A stretch of DNA of 64,000 nucleotides from UBA10365 sp041441915 (GTDB taxonomy: Bacteria; Pseudomonadota; Alphaproteobacteria; Rhodobacterales; Rhodobacteraceae). The notes under the pieces are model-generated. The model worked only from the letters and a program-made list of their open reading frames with translations, had not been told where the DNA came from and did not search any database. Both the position numbers and the translations under genes were made by a program. Where the stretch lies: contig JASDRS010000006.1 of assembly GCA_041441915.1 (NCBI GenBank), positions 124,001-188,000 on the forward strand. Direction: 5' to 3'. Every line of letters starts with the position of its first letter. The stretch's first letter is position 1. Of this stretch, positions 34,060 through 44,273 are shown in pieces.

Positions 34060-35448
34060 GTGCATCTTTTTAATTCACGCATTCCTAAAATTGGGTCACG
34101 CTCGGACTGGGTGCGGTTGCGAACCTTGATCCTTCTGCGGTGGATGGCGATCGCAGGTCAGACCTTGGCGCTTTTGATCAGCTTTTATGTCCTTCACATA
34201 ACCTTACCATTTGCCTCTTGCTTGGCAGTGATAGGGGTGTCAGTTGTCGCCAATATTATTTCTATTTTGGCCTTTCCCGTCACTAAACGCCTAAGCGAGA
34301 TGCAGACGTTTTTGTCACTTTTGTTTGATGTTTTCCAGCTCTTTACGCTGATTGTTTTGACTGGAGGGCTGTCCAATCCCTTTGTGATTTTGGTCATTGC
34401 ACCTGTTGCTATTTCGGCTAGCGCATTAGAGCTCCGCACCACTGTCATTTTAGCAAGTGTTGCTATTTTATTAGTCAGTTTGACGTCATTTTTTTACATC
34501 CCCTTAAGGGTTATGAATGGGCAGATCCTTGAAATTCCTGGTCTGTTCGCCTTTGGTCTTTGGGCAGCCATTATTACCGGAATTATATTTTTATCGTTCT
34601 ATTCACGCCGCATTGCAGTTGAGGTTCGCTCAATGGCACATGCACTGCTTGCCACGCAAATGGCTTTAGCGCGTGAGCAAAAGCTCACCGATCTAGGCGG
34701 CGTTGTCGCCGCCACTGCGCATGAGTTGGGTACGCCCTTGGCAACGATTAAGCTGGTAAGCTCGGAGCTTTTGGCCGAGCTTAAAGAATTTCCTGATCTT
34801 TATTCTGACGCGCTGCTCATCCGCGATCAAACAAACCGCTGCCGCGATATTTTACGTGATATGGGCCAACTTGGGAAAGACGATAAGCATTTGCGACAGG
34901 TGCCCCTAGCGGCCGCTTTACAAGAAGCCGCCGAGCCCCATATTGCCCGAGGAAAGTCAGTACATTTTCGGACATTAGGTGTTGATGAGTTTTTGGTTTC
35001 TGAGCCTTTAATCGTGCGCTCACCAGAATTGATTCATGGCTTAAGAAATCTGATCCAAAATGCTGTTGATTTTGGGGGCTCCCATGTCTGGGTAGAGGCC
35101 CGGTGGAGCAGGAGCACAGTCGAGGTTCGCATTCAAGATGATGGTCCGGGCTACCCAGCACAGGTCATCGACCGGATCGGGGACCCTTTCGTGCGGCAGC
35201 GGGCGCTAGACCAAGAAAATATGCGCCGGCCAGAATACGAAGGCATGGGCTTGGGGCTCTTTATCGCCAAAACACTTTTAGAACGCACCGGCGGCAAATT
35301 GAAATTTTCTAACGGATCAGACGATGCTGGCCAAAATCCTTCGGATCTGCAGGCGGGTGGTGCTGTTGTTGATGTCTCCTGGCCATTAAGTGCGCTGGAA
35401 GCGCCAAGTCAGGGCGGGTTAGGTTTGAACGAAAACATCGCTAATTGA
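34060..35448 (+). CDS. regB: Redox sensor histidine kinase RegB/PrrB
   Basis: 462 residues, the same length as Rhodobacter RegB. Six hydrophobic segments occupy residues about 25-185. The ubiquinone-binding motif GGLSNPF is at 102-108, the phospho-acceptor His221 is in TAHELGTPLA, and the redox-active Cys261 is in TNRCRDILR. Asn, DDGPGYP and GMGLGLFIAK boxes complete the ATPase domain. It senses quinone redox state and phosphorylates RegA. The start is GTG with GGAG upstream. No gene for photosynthesis is in the window, so its targets here are probably respiratory. Confidence 0.96.
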   Translation: MHLFNSRIPKIGSRSDWVRLRTLILLRWMAIAGQTLALLISFYVLHITLPFASCLAVIGVSVVANIISILAFPVTKRLSEMQTFLSLLFDVFQLFTLIVLTGGLSNPFVILVIAPVAISASALELRTTVILASVAILLVSLTSFFYIPLRVMNGQILEIPGLFAFGLWAAIITGIIFLSFYSRRIAVEVRSMAHALLATQMALAREQKLTDLGGVVAATAHELGTPLATIKLVSSELLAELKEFPDLYSDALLIRDQTNRCRDILRDMGQLGKDDKHLRQVPLAAALQEAAEPHIARGKSVHFRTLGVDEFLVSEPLIVRSPELIHGLRNLIQNAVDFGGSHVWVEARWSRSTVEVRIQDDGPGYPAQVIDRIGDPFVRQRALDQENMRRPEYEGMGLGLFIAKTLLERTGGKLKFSNGSDDAGQNPSDLQAGGAVVDVSWPLSALEAPSQGGLGLNENIAN

Positions 35449-35656
35449 TACGATTTTTGTTATGGTCTTACTCATTTTTTGAAGAGTTTTTATTGTTTTC
35501 GACCAAAAATGAGCTTGCTTTGTGTTAATTTGGGTCGGCACCTACCTAGATGGGCTTAAATTGGTTGTCTGGTCGAGTATGAAAATCATGCAGATGCCGC
35601 CCTCCAAACTGCTTGAGCAGGCTTGCACCCGCGCGCGCCACAAGCAATCATGCGGC

Positions 35657-36136
35657 ATGACGCAAAAATTTACCCACTCCACCTACCTGCAGAACGCTAA
35701 CGACACGGCGGCTTTAGGGCGATGGTTTTCGCATCACGTTATATTAGGAGATACTCTTTTACTGTCTGGACCGATCGGTGCAGGAAAAACCCATTTTGCA
35801 CGCGCCCTTATTCAATCCAAAGTTGGCGAGCTTGAGGATGTTCCCTCGCCCAGCTTTACACTGGTTCAAACTTATGAAGCCCCCGATTTTGACATTTGGC
35901 ATGCCGACCTTTACCGTCTAAGCCATCCAGAAGAGGTGGTAGAGCTTGGTCTAGAAGATGCTTTTTCGAGTGCGGTTTGCCTTGTGGAGTGGCCAGATCG
36001 TTTGGGGCAAGCCACACCCAAATCCGCGCTTTGGCTGGAGTTTGCCGCTCAAGACGAAGGCCGCTTAGTCACAGTCTCTGGCTCTCCGCGCTTTGACTTA
36101 GCTTTTGCACTACTTGAAGACTGGCCGAACAAATGA
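35657..36136 (+). CDS. tsaE: tRNA threonylcarbamoyladenosine biosynthesis ATPase
   Basis: 159 residues from ATG 35657, which fits the family; the same frame is open for 135 bases upstream but that part does not resemble TsaE. P-loop GPIGAGKTH (about residue 38-46), the switch segment VPSPSFTLVQ and the Walker-B-like DLYRL are present. It binds the TsaD-TsaB complex and drives turnover of t6A synthesis. The stop overlaps the amgK start (ATGA). The ribosome site is weak, so the exact start is less certain. Confidence 0.92.
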   Translation: MTQKFTHSTYLQNANDTAALGRWFSHHVILGDTLLLSGPIGAGKTHFARALIQSKVGELEDVPSPSFTLVQTYEAPDFDIWHADLYRLSHPEEVVELGLEDAFSSAVCLVEWPDRLGQATPKSALWLEFAAQDEGRLVTVSGSPRFDLAFALLEDWPNK

Positions 36137-37143
36137 GCACAGCACAGGACAAGGCCCGTCATCAATTCATTGAATCTGCTGGTTGGGGTGCGGCTTCGGT
36201 CACGCCCTTGCCAGGCGACGCATCAGCGCGGCGCTATTTTCGTTTGGCCCTACGAGGAAAGCGTTCCGTTTTAATGCACGCGCCCAAAGGTCAGGCAGAC
36301 GATCCCGCCGCGTTTTTATCCATTGGCCGCTTTTTACAAAGCCTTGGCCTTTCTGCACCCAAGACTTTTGCCCAGAATTTAGAAAAGGGTTTTCTTCTGC
36401 TTGAAGACTTTGGCGACAACCTGTACGCTCGTCTTTTGGGCCAATCGCCTGAACTTGAACTGCCACTTTACAAAAGCGCCGCCCATGTTTTAACCCACGT
36501 TCATAAGGCTGAAGCCCCTTTGGGGGTAGCCAATTTGTCTTGTGCCGAATGGGCCAAATCTTCTGATTTGGCGTTTCTGTGCTACGGCGCCCAATTCGGT
36601 GTTTCAGCTTCTGTGACAGAGGGGTTCATTCGAATTCTAACCGAGCTATTGGTAAAATACGCCGATAATAACCGTGTGTTCATATTGCGCGACTATCATG
36701 CCGAAAACCTGCTGTGGTTACCCGAAAGGCAAGGCTTGGCGCGGGTTGGGTTGTTGGATTTCCAGCTTGGGCAAATGGGTCAAAGCTGTTACGATCTGGT
36801 ATCACTATTGCAAGACGCGCGGCGTGAAGTTTCACTGGCCACCCAAGCGGCAACTTTGCGTCACTTTCTAGATATAAGCGGTCAGGGTCATGCCGCCTTT
36901 ATGGCAGCTTACTCTGCCTTTGGGGCCCAGCGCGCAGCGCGTATTTTGGGCATATTCACACGATTGGCATTGGCAGGAAAACCGCAATATTTGAAACTAA
37001 TTCCACGTGTATGGCGTGATTTTAACCAAAACTTGGAGCATCCTGCTTTGCGGGCCCTAAAGAAATTTAGCACCCAACATCTGCCTGAACCTACCACCTT
37101 GCGCCTGCAATATTTGGAAAAAATATGCCCCAAGCCCAAATAA
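36133..37143 (+). CDS. amgK: Aminoglycoside-phosphotransferase-fold kinase, probable AmgK (MurNAc/GlcNAc kinase)
   Basis: 336 residues with a kinase fold: a GDASARRYFRL glycine-like loop (about 29-38), catalytic loop RDYHAENLLW (about 193-202) and the metal Asp in LLDFQ (about 215). In proteobacteria this gene pairs with a MurU nucleotidyltransferase in a peptidoglycan recycling shortcut: AmgK phosphorylates the anomeric carbon of MurNAc, and MurU turns the product into UDP-MurNAc. Both neighbours here fit. It overlaps tsaE by four bases and the next gene by 19. Specific substrate inferred from context. Confidence 0.8.
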   Translation: MSTAQDKARHQFIESAGWGAASVTPLPGDASARRYFRLALRGKRSVLMHAPKGQADDPAAFLSIGRFLQSLGLSAPKTFAQNLEKGFLLLEDFGDNLYARLLGQSPELELPLYKSAAHVLTHVHKAEAPLGVANLSCAEWAKSSDLAFLCYGAQFGVSASVTEGFIRILTELLVKYADNNRVFILRDYHAENLLWLPERQGLARVGLLDFQLGQMGQSCYDLVSLLQDARREVSLATQAATLRHFLDISGQGHAAFMAAYSAFGAQRAARILGIFTRLALAGKPQYLKLIPRVWRDFNQNLEHPALRALKKFSTQHLPEPTTLRLQYLEKICPKPK

Positions 37144-37829
37144 GTCTTATGCTTTTTGCCGCAGGTTTTGGCCGCCGTATGGGGGCCCTGACCAAAGACC
37201 GCCCCAAGCCCTTACTTCAGGTGGCAGGCCAAAGCCTGCTTAATCATGCGCTCAACCAAACGCGCGGCTTTAGCTTTAAAAACCGCGTGGTTAATGTGCA
37301 CTATTTGGCAGAACAGATCATCGCGCATCTTGCCATCGATGCTGGACTTAAGGTTTCAAACGAAAAAGGCAAAATTCTTGAAACGGGCGGAGGTTTACGT
37401 GCAGCGCTATCTTTGTTGGGTATGGGGCCGGTATTAACCTTGAACACTGATGCGATCTGGCAAGGTGGCAGTCCCGTTGGTCAGCTTTTAGCAGCTTGGG
37501 ATCCAAATCAAATGGACGCTTTACTTTTGCTGGGTGAGATGGGTCGAGTGGTGGGTCACAAAGGTCTTTCGGACTTTGGGCTTGACGCAGAGGGTCGGAT
37601 TAAACGTGAAAAATCTAAAACGGGTTTTCTTTATTTGGGCGCGCAAATAGTCAAGACAGACACCCTGCACCACATCGCAGAACAGTGTTTTTCTCTTAAT
37701 CTGATTTGGGACGAAGTGATCCGAAATGGTCGAGGCTTTGGTCTGGTCTATGACGGGAATTGGTGCGGCGTTGGGTGCCCAGAAAACATCGTCCTGGCGG
37801 AGGCTTTGATAAAAAGTGACAATGTTTAA
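37125..37829 (+). CDS. murU: Nucleotidyltransferase, probable MurU
   Basis: 234 residues of the sugar-1-phosphate nucleotidyltransferase family. The activating loop AAGFGRRMGALTKDRPKPLL (near residues 12-31) and the metal Asp in LTLNTDAIW (about 105) are clear, and the late VYDGNWCGVGCPENI holds the second metal region. Likely uridylylates MurNAc-1-phosphate made by the upstream kinase. It overlaps both neighbours (amgK by 19 bases, addB by 14), so the five genes tsaE to addA are tightly linked. ATG 37149 is a possible later start. Confidence 0.8.
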   Translation: MPQAQISLMLFAAGFGRRMGALTKDRPKPLLQVAGQSLLNHALNQTRGFSFKNRVVNVHYLAEQIIAHLAIDAGLKVSNEKGKILETGGGLRAALSLLGMGPVLTLNTDAIWQGGSPVGQLLAAWDPNQMDALLLLGEMGRVVGHKGLSDFGLDAEGRIKREKSKTGFLYLGAQIVKTDTLHHIAEQCFSLNLIWDEVIRNGRGFGLVYDGNWCGVGCPENIVLAEALIKSDNV

Positions 37830-40773
37830 AGAAGCCGCGCCCCATGTTTTTGCGATGGCCCCAGGGGTTGATTTTCCAGCAGCCTTGGTTGCAGGGCTGA
37901 TTGCCCGCACGCAGGGCAAGGAGCCTCAAGATATGGCACGCGTCACGCTTTATTTAAATACCCAGCGTATGCGCCGGCGCGTGACAGATTTATTTGTTGA
38001 ACAAGGCGCTGGGTTTTTGCCGCGGATTTTCCTGATTTCTGAAATTGATCAAGATATGCGCCTTGCGCATTTACCCAAAGCCACGCCTGCCTTGCGGCGC
38101 AGGTTGGAGCTTACCCAACTGGTCGCCCGCCTGCTTGAATCGCAGCCGGATCTGGCAGCAAAAAGCGCTTTATTTGACCTTTCAGACAGTCTGGCCGATC
38201 TGTTAGATGAAATGCAAGGCGAAGCGGTTACCCCCGAAACCATCATCGGGCTTGATGTGTCGGGCCATTCGGGCCATTGGCAACGCACACAAGCATTCAT
38301 GGAAATTGTTCTGCCCTTTTTCAACGGATCAGAACAACCTGACACGTTACAACGTCAAAGGCTGGCTGTTGAAGCACTGGCCGCTATTTGGAGCCAAACG
38401 GCGCCGCAAGACCCGGTGATCGTTGCGGGTTCAACTGGGTCGCGCGGCACCACGATGCAGTTTATGAAATTGGTGGCGGGGCTGGGCAACGGTGCGCTGG
38501 TCTTACCCGGATTTGATTTTGATATGCACAAAAGTGTCTGGATGAAGCTTGATAATGCGCTGACTGCCGAAGATCACCCTCAATTTCGCTTTGCCAAACT
38601 GATGGGTATTTTAGGCATCGCGCCCGATCATGTGCGCCATTGGCAGAAAATCTACCCCCCATGCCCCGCGCGAAATCGGCTCATATCGCTAGCGCTACGC
38701 CCCGCCCCCGTCACAGACCAATGGCTGACTGAGGGGCAGAGATTTACTGATCTTACCGCCGCCACCCAAGACCTAAGCCTGATCGAAGCCCCTAGCCAAA
38801 GAGCCGAGGGTTTGGCCATAGCCCTTGCCCTGCGCCATGCCGCTGAAATGGGCAAAGTGGCAGCTTTGATTACACCCGACCGAATGCTGACGCGCCAAGT
38901 CACCGCAGCGCTTGATCGCTGGGGAATTTTGCCCGATGATTCTGCGGGCCGCCCTCTGGCACTTTCGGCGCCTGGGCGGTTTTTGCGTCATATTGCCAAG
39001 CTATTTGGCCGCAAAATATCAAATGCGGCGTTTCTGACGTTACTTAAACACCCGCTTACGGCAACGGGTTCAGCGCGCGGGGTGCATTTACGGTTTTCGC
39101 ACGAATACGAATTACACATGCGCCGCTTTGGTTCTGCGCTTTACGATCCCAAGATGCTGATTGCTTGGGCCGGCACTCAGTCTGACTCCATGGCAAAACC
39201 TTGGGCCGAATGGCTGGCTACGACCCTGACAGGACTTGACCAAATCAACACCCGTCCTATTGAAACTCATTTATCCGACCTGATCCTGCGCGCCGAGGCC
39301 TTGGCCGCGGGCTCTTTAGCCACGGGCTCTGGCAGTCTTTGGGAAAAAGAGGCGGGTCAAAAGGCGGCCGAAGTAATGGCCGATCTGCAAAAAGCAGCCC
39401 CTTTTGGCGGCATCTTATCCGCTTATGATTTTGAAGCGTTGTTTGCGTCGGTATTAAACCAAGGCCAGATCCGTATTGCGAATATCACCAACCCTCATAT
39501 TATGATTTGGGGTACTCTTGAAGCGCGGGTGCAGGGAGCTGATTTGGTCATTTTGGGCGGGCTAAATGATGGCGTATGGCCGCAAGCTCCGCCTCCTGAT
39601 CCGTGGTTAAATCGACAAATGCGACAAAAATCTGGGCTTTTGCTGCCCGAACGACGCATCGGGCTTTCGGCACATGACTTTCAGCAAGCGATCTGTGCGC
39701 CTCAGGTGATTTTAAGCCATACATTGCGAGACGCCGAAGCGCCCACCGTACCCTCTCGCTGGCTTAATCGATTGACGAACCTGCTTGCGGGGCTGCCCGA
39801 TCAAGGCGGCGCTGCGGCGCTTACGCTTATGCGTGCCCGTGGCGTGGCTTGGCTGGATCTTGCGCTTAGGCTGGATCTACCAAACGAGGCGCATTTAAGT
39901 GATGCGATGTTGCAACCAAGCAAGCGCCCATCACCCAAGCCACCCGTAGAAAGCCGCCCAAAAAACCTTCCCGTTACGGCCATTTCAAAACTGATCCGCG
40001 ACCCATATCATGTCTATGCGCGCTATATTTTAAAGCTTTACAGGCTTAATCCACTGCATATGTCGGCCGACACCCGGCTACGCGGTGACGTTTTGCATAA
40101 GATTTTAGAGCAATTCGTGAAAACGCGCCCCGCAGAGGAGCTCTTACCCCAAAACTACGCCGCCGCCAAGGATCGGTTAATGACGCTTGCTGCTTTGATG
40201 CTGGGAAAAATTGTGCCCTGGCCCGCCGCACGCGCGCTTTGGTTCGCCCAGCTTGCCCACGTTGCTGATGTATTTCTAGAAAGCGATCGCGGGGCAGAGA
40301 TACTTGAGTCGCAAACTGAGCGATCGGGTACATATGATCTACCTGAATTGGGCTTTACCGTGAAAGCCAGGACCGATAGAATTGATGTTCTAGCAAATGG
40401 CGATCTTCAAATCATCGATTACAAAACTGGAGCCCCGCCGACCAAAAGTGAACAGGCCGCGTTTGAAAAACAGCTTTTGCTCACGGCCTTAATAGCAGAA
40501 AACGGCGGCTTCACGGATTTTGGGCCGAAATCAGTGAAATCGATTTCTTACATTGGCCTTGGCAACAATCCCAAAACAGAAAGGACCGAGATCACGCCCG
40601 AGCTTTTGGCCGAAGAGCTTCAAGGTCTGATCGCCTTGATCACGCAATATAACAGCCCGTCCCAAGGGTATACGGCGCGCCGTGCCATGTTTTCGGTGCA
40701 ATATCCGAGCGATTATGATCATTTGTCGCGGTTTGGGGAATGGGATCTTAGTGAAAAGGTTAATGCGACATGA
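37816..40773 (+). CDS. addB: Double-strand break repair protein AddB
   Basis: 985 residues, alphaproteobacterial type. AddB pairs with AddA in the helicase-nuclease that resects broken ends before RecA loading. The N-terminal part is a degenerate helicase fold; the C-terminal nuclease shows RGDVLHKILE (His), a following Asp in KARTDRIDVL and the DYKTG motif (about residue 872). The iron-sulfur cysteines known from Bacillus AddB are not evident. The stop overlaps addA by four bases. Confidence 0.93.
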   Translation: MTMFKEAAPHVFAMAPGVDFPAALVAGLIARTQGKEPQDMARVTLYLNTQRMRRRVTDLFVEQGAGFLPRIFLISEIDQDMRLAHLPKATPALRRRLELTQLVARLLESQPDLAAKSALFDLSDSLADLLDEMQGEAVTPETIIGLDVSGHSGHWQRTQAFMEIVLPFFNGSEQPDTLQRQRLAVEALAAIWSQTAPQDPVIVAGSTGSRGTTMQFMKLVAGLGNGALVLPGFDFDMHKSVWMKLDNALTAEDHPQFRFAKLMGILGIAPDHVRHWQKIYPPCPARNRLISLALRPAPVTDQWLTEGQRFTDLTAATQDLSLIEAPSQRAEGLAIALALRHAAEMGKVAALITPDRMLTRQVTAALDRWGILPDDSAGRPLALSAPGRFLRHIAKLFGRKISNAAFLTLLKHPLTATGSARGVHLRFSHEYELHMRRFGSALYDPKMLIAWAGTQSDSMAKPWAEWLATTLTGLDQINTRPIETHLSDLILRAEALAAGSLATGSGSLWEKEAGQKAAEVMADLQKAAPFGGILSAYDFEALFASVLNQGQIRIANITNPHIMIWGTLEARVQGADLVILGGLNDGVWPQAPPPDPWLNRQMRQKSGLLLPERRIGLSAHDFQQAICAPQVILSHTLRDAEAPTVPSRWLNRLTNLLAGLPDQGGAAALTLMRARGVAWLDLALRLDLPNEAHLSDAMLQPSKRPSPKPPVESRPKNLPVTAISKLIRDPYHVYARYILKLYRLNPLHMSADTRLRGDVLHKILEQFVKTRPAEELLPQNYAAAKDRLMTLAALMLGKIVPWPAARALWFAQLAHVADVFLESDRGAEILESQTERSGTYDLPELGFTVKARTDRIDVLANGDLQIIDYKTGAPPTKSEQAAFEKQLLLTALIAENGGFTDFGPKSVKSISYIGLGNNPKTERTEITPELLAEELQGLIALITQYNSPSQGYTARRAMFSVQYPSDYDHLSRFGEWDLSEKVNAT

Positions 40774-43700
40774 TCCCTTTAGGCGACGCCAGCCTGCGCC
40801 AGATTGAAGCGGCTAATCCCAAAGCCTCGACATGGTTGTCAGCCAATGCGGGGTCTGGGAAAACCAAGGTATTGATCGACCGCGTGGCGCTTTCGCTTTT
40901 AGAAGGGGTCGAGCCTGCGCGGATTTTATGCCTGACATATACGAAGGCCGCCGCATCAGAAATGCAGGTGCGGCTTTTTGAACGCTTGGGAAAATGGGCC
41001 ATGAGTGAAGAGCAGGGTCTGCAAAAAGAGCTTGCGCAGCTGGGTGTTTTGGGGCCTTTTGGGTCTGACAAGCTGGCCGCAGCCCGCCAGCTTTTTGCAC
41101 GCGCCATCGAAACACCGGGCGGTTTGCGAATTCAAACCATCCACTCGTTTTGCGCCAGTCTTTTGCGCCGCTTTCCGCTTGAAGCAGGCGTGTCGCCGCT
41201 ATTTATGGAAATGGATGAACGCAGCGCCACGCTGATGCGCCAAGAAATTGTTGATGACATGGCTCTTGAAAGCGCGTGCCAAGAAGTGGCCGACATGGCC
41301 GCCGGTTACAGCAGCGAAGATTTCGACGGACTGATGCAAGCCATTATCAAACATCAATCTGACTTTAGCGCCCCCCTGTCCGTAACCGATATTTGGGCCA
41401 GCTTTGGTCTTGCCCCTAATTTTTCCATTGAGGGCTTTCTTGGTCAGGTGTTTTTAGGAGTGGAAGTCGCGCTGTTCAAAACAATCATCCCGATTTTGCG
41501 CAGCGACGGTATAACGATGGTACGTTTGGCCGATGTTTTGGCAAAAGTTGATTGGCAAAACCCCAGCTCTGCAGATTACGAGGCCCTGAAAGGCGCTATG
41601 CTGACCAAATCTGGCAATAACGCGGGCCAGCCCAATTTAAAGATCCCCACTAAAAAATCAAAAGACGAAATGGGTGATCTGGCCCATGATTTAGTTGCCT
41701 TTATGCGCCGACTGGCAGATGCGCGGGAAAGCGAGCTTGGTCTTTTTGCCGCCCAGCGCACCCTGGCTCTGCATCGATTTGCCCGTGCCTTTTTGCCACT
41801 TTATCATCTGCGCAAAAACGAACGTGCTGCGTTAGATTTTGATGATCTTATAAACCGTGCTGGATCTTTGCTGACCGAACCATCGGTCGCGCAGTGGGTT
41901 TTATTCCGTCTCGATGGCGGCGTTGATCATATTTTGGTTGACGAGGCGCAAGATACCAGCCCCGCCCAATGGAAAGTGATCGAGCTTTTGGCCCAAGAGT
42001 TTACCTCTGGCAAAGGCGCTCGTGATATTAACCGCACTATCTTTGTTGTAGGTGATAAAAAGCAATCGATTTATTCCTTTCAAGGGGCAGATGTCGGTGC
42101 CTTTGACCGTATGAAGTTGCACTTTTCGCAGCGCCTCAGTGAAAGCAATCAGCCCTTGAAAGACCTGGCATTAGAGCATTCATTTCGCTCTGCCCCGGCC
42201 ATTTTGGCGCTAGTGGATAGCTGTTTTAATATTGATGGGCGCAAAGCCCTGGGCGGTGATTTCAAACATTTGGCCCATGATAGCGATATGCCCAGTATAA
42301 TCGAGCTTTGGCCGGTGATTGAAAAAAGCAGTGCCCCCGAAAAGGGCAGCTGGGATGATCCAGTCGATTTGGTGCAAGACACACATCACACGGCCCGCTT
42401 GGGTCATGTGGTGGCCAAGCGGATAAAAGACATGATAGATGCTGGCACACGTATTCATGTCAAAGGCAGTTTACGAGCAGTGCATGAAGGTGATTTCCTG
42501 ATTTTAGTGCGAAGTAGATCCGAGGTTTTCACCCAAATTATCCGCGCCTGTAAGGCCCAAGGTCTGGCCGTTGCCGGAGCCGACAGGCTAAACCTTAGCG
42601 CCGAACTTGCAGTGAAGGATATAGCCTCGCTTTTGGGGTTTTTGGCTACACCAGAAGACTGCCTGTCATTGGCCGAGGCTTTGCGCTCGCCCCTTTTGGG
42701 GCTTAGCGAGGCCAATCTTTATTCATTGGCATATATGAGAAAAGGTTATCTTTGGGCCGAATTGCGCCAGTCTGATAAACACTCTGAAACGCTGAAAGTT
42801 TTGAACGACCTGCGCGATCAGGCTGATTATTTGCGCCCCTATGATATTATTGAACGCATTCTCACGCGCCATCAGGGCCGCCAAAGATTGCTGACCCGCC
42901 TGGGCCCCGAAGCCGAAGACGGTATCGACGCTTTGTTAAGCCAAGCCCTGATCTATGAACAAACCGACGTGCCCAGTCTGACTGGCTTCTTGACCTTTTT
43001 GCAAAGCGATGACGTGCAAATCAAACGCCAGATGAACAATGCGGCCCGCCAAATCCGCGTTATGTCGGTGCATGGGGCTAAGGGGCTAGAAGCACCTATT
43101 GTGATCTTGCCCGATTGTGCCGATAAAAGCCCCATAGACAGCGACGAATTGATCACACTAGAGAGCGGTCTTTTGTCGTGGAAAACCTCAAAATTTTCCA
43201 GCCCCAAGATCATCAAAGATGCACGTCAAAAAAGACAAGACCAGGCTCAAGATGAAGAGCTCCGCCTGCTTTACGTTGCCCTAACGCGCGCACAAAGTCA
43301 TTTGATTGTGGCAGCAGCAGGCAGGACGACGGGGGCCAATGCTTGGTATAATCAAATCCAAGTTGCGATGCGAGCAATTGGTGCTGCGACCCAGGCTGAT
43401 GGCCGCATGATTTATACTCAAGGCGTTTGGCCAACTCCGCTGCGGGCAGCAGCCTCGTCGCCTGATATCGGGGTGACCCTGCCTGATTGGGCTCGTTTGC
43501 CCGCAGTCAAGCCCCAACGGCCGTTGCAGGCAGTTTCACCCTCGGGTCTGACGGGGGCCAAGGCCGTGGCTGGCCCGCAAGAAGATTCTGATTTTGACGC
43601 GACGTCTTACGGCACCTTGGTGCATCTTTTGTTAGAGTATTTTCCCCAAGCCACTAAGGCCGCGCGCCCCGCTTTGGCTGCAAAGTTGTTATCTGACACA

Positions 43701-44090
43701 CCCGAGGGTGAAACGATTGCCCGCGAGGCTATGGATTTACTTGATAATCCAGCGCTCGACTTTGTGTTTGGCCCATGCTCTTTCGCGGAAGTTTCTATCA
43801 CAGCCAGTGTCGATGGCTTTCCGATACTGGGCAAGATTGACCGATTGGTGGTCATGCCAGATTATATTCTGGCTGTTGATTTCAAGTCAAACCGCCTGCA
43901 GCCGGCGCTGGCCAAGGATGTTCCGCTTGGTATCTTGGCGCAAATGCGCGCCTATGCATTGGCTTTGGCGAAAATTTACCCGAACCTGCCCATTCGCACG
44001 GCAATCCTTTGGACCAAAACAGGCCAACTAATGAAGATTGATCAAGAAATTTTAGATCGCCTACCCTCGATCAGCGTACAAAGGGTTTAA
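40770..44090 (+). CDS. addA: Double-strand break repair helicase AddA
   Basis: 1106 residues, UvrD-like helicase with a C-terminal nuclease. Motif I ANAGSGKTKVL (about 26-36), motif II VDEAQDTSP (about 390), motif III GDKKQSIYSFQGAD (about 427), motif V MSVHGAKGLE (about 765) and motif VI LYVALTRAQ (about 835) are intact. The nuclease domain ends with GTLVHLLLEYFP and VDFKSNRL. It forms the two-subunit AddAB complex with AddB. In several relatives trxA follows addA; here the next gene is mutS and trxA lies 20 kb away in the opposite orientation. Confidence 0.96.
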   Translation: MIPLGDASLRQIEAANPKASTWLSANAGSGKTKVLIDRVALSLLEGVEPARILCLTYTKAAASEMQVRLFERLGKWAMSEEQGLQKELAQLGVLGPFGSDKLAAARQLFARAIETPGGLRIQTIHSFCASLLRRFPLEAGVSPLFMEMDERSATLMRQEIVDDMALESACQEVADMAAGYSSEDFDGLMQAIIKHQSDFSAPLSVTDIWASFGLAPNFSIEGFLGQVFLGVEVALFKTIIPILRSDGITMVRLADVLAKVDWQNPSSADYEALKGAMLTKSGNNAGQPNLKIPTKKSKDEMGDLAHDLVAFMRRLADARESELGLFAAQRTLALHRFARAFLPLYHLRKNERAALDFDDLINRAGSLLTEPSVAQWVLFRLDGGVDHILVDEAQDTSPAQWKVIELLAQEFTSGKGARDINRTIFVVGDKKQSIYSFQGADVGAFDRMKLHFSQRLSESNQPLKDLALEHSFRSAPAILALVDSCFNIDGRKALGGDFKHLAHDSDMPSIIELWPVIEKSSAPEKGSWDDPVDLVQDTHHTARLGHVVAKRIKDMIDAGTRIHVKGSLRAVHEGDFLILVRSRSEVFTQIIRACKAQGLAVAGADRLNLSAELAVKDIASLLGFLATPEDCLSLAEALRSPLLGLSEANLYSLAYMRKGYLWAELRQSDKHSETLKVLNDLRDQADYLRPYDIIERILTRHQGRQRLLTRLGPEAEDGIDALLSQALIYEQTDVPSLTGFLTFLQSDDVQIKRQMNNAARQIRVMSVHGAKGLEAPIVILPDCADKSPIDSDELITLESGLLSWKTSKFSSPKIIKDARQKRQDQAQDEELRLLYVALTRAQSHLIVAAAGRTTGANAWYNQIQVAMRAIGAATQADGRMIYTQGVWPTPLRAAASSPDIGVTLPDWARLPAVKPQRPLQAVSPSGLTGAKAVAGPQEDSDFDATSYGTLVHLLLEYFPQATKAARPALAAKLLSDTPEGETIAREAMDLLDNPALDFVFGPCSFAEVSITASVDGFPILGKIDRLVVMPDYILAVDFKSNRLQPALAKDVPLGILAQMRAYALALAKIYPNLPIRTAILWTKTGQLMKIDQEILDRLPSISVQRV

Positions 44091-44273
44091 TCTGTGCAGC
44101 AATCGCATTATCAGCCTTGTCTGGCCCAACTTTGGTCAAAGTCGAAATCACGGTTTTTGCGGGTGGTTGCTTTTGGTGTGCCATTAAGTGATTATCATAC
44201 GTAAATAGATAGATTTGCCGCTTTTCCATTGCCCTTGGGTTTTGTAGTGTTTCCCAATTAAGCGGAGGCACAA

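Noticed and set aside
35522..35656. N-terminal extension of tsaE
   Set aside because: The frame is open but does not resemble TsaE, and the protein from 35657 has the normal family length.
40770..44090. Many antisense open frames inside addB, addA and mutS
   Set aside because: They follow the codon structure of the real genes on the other strand and have no ribosome sites or family resemblance.
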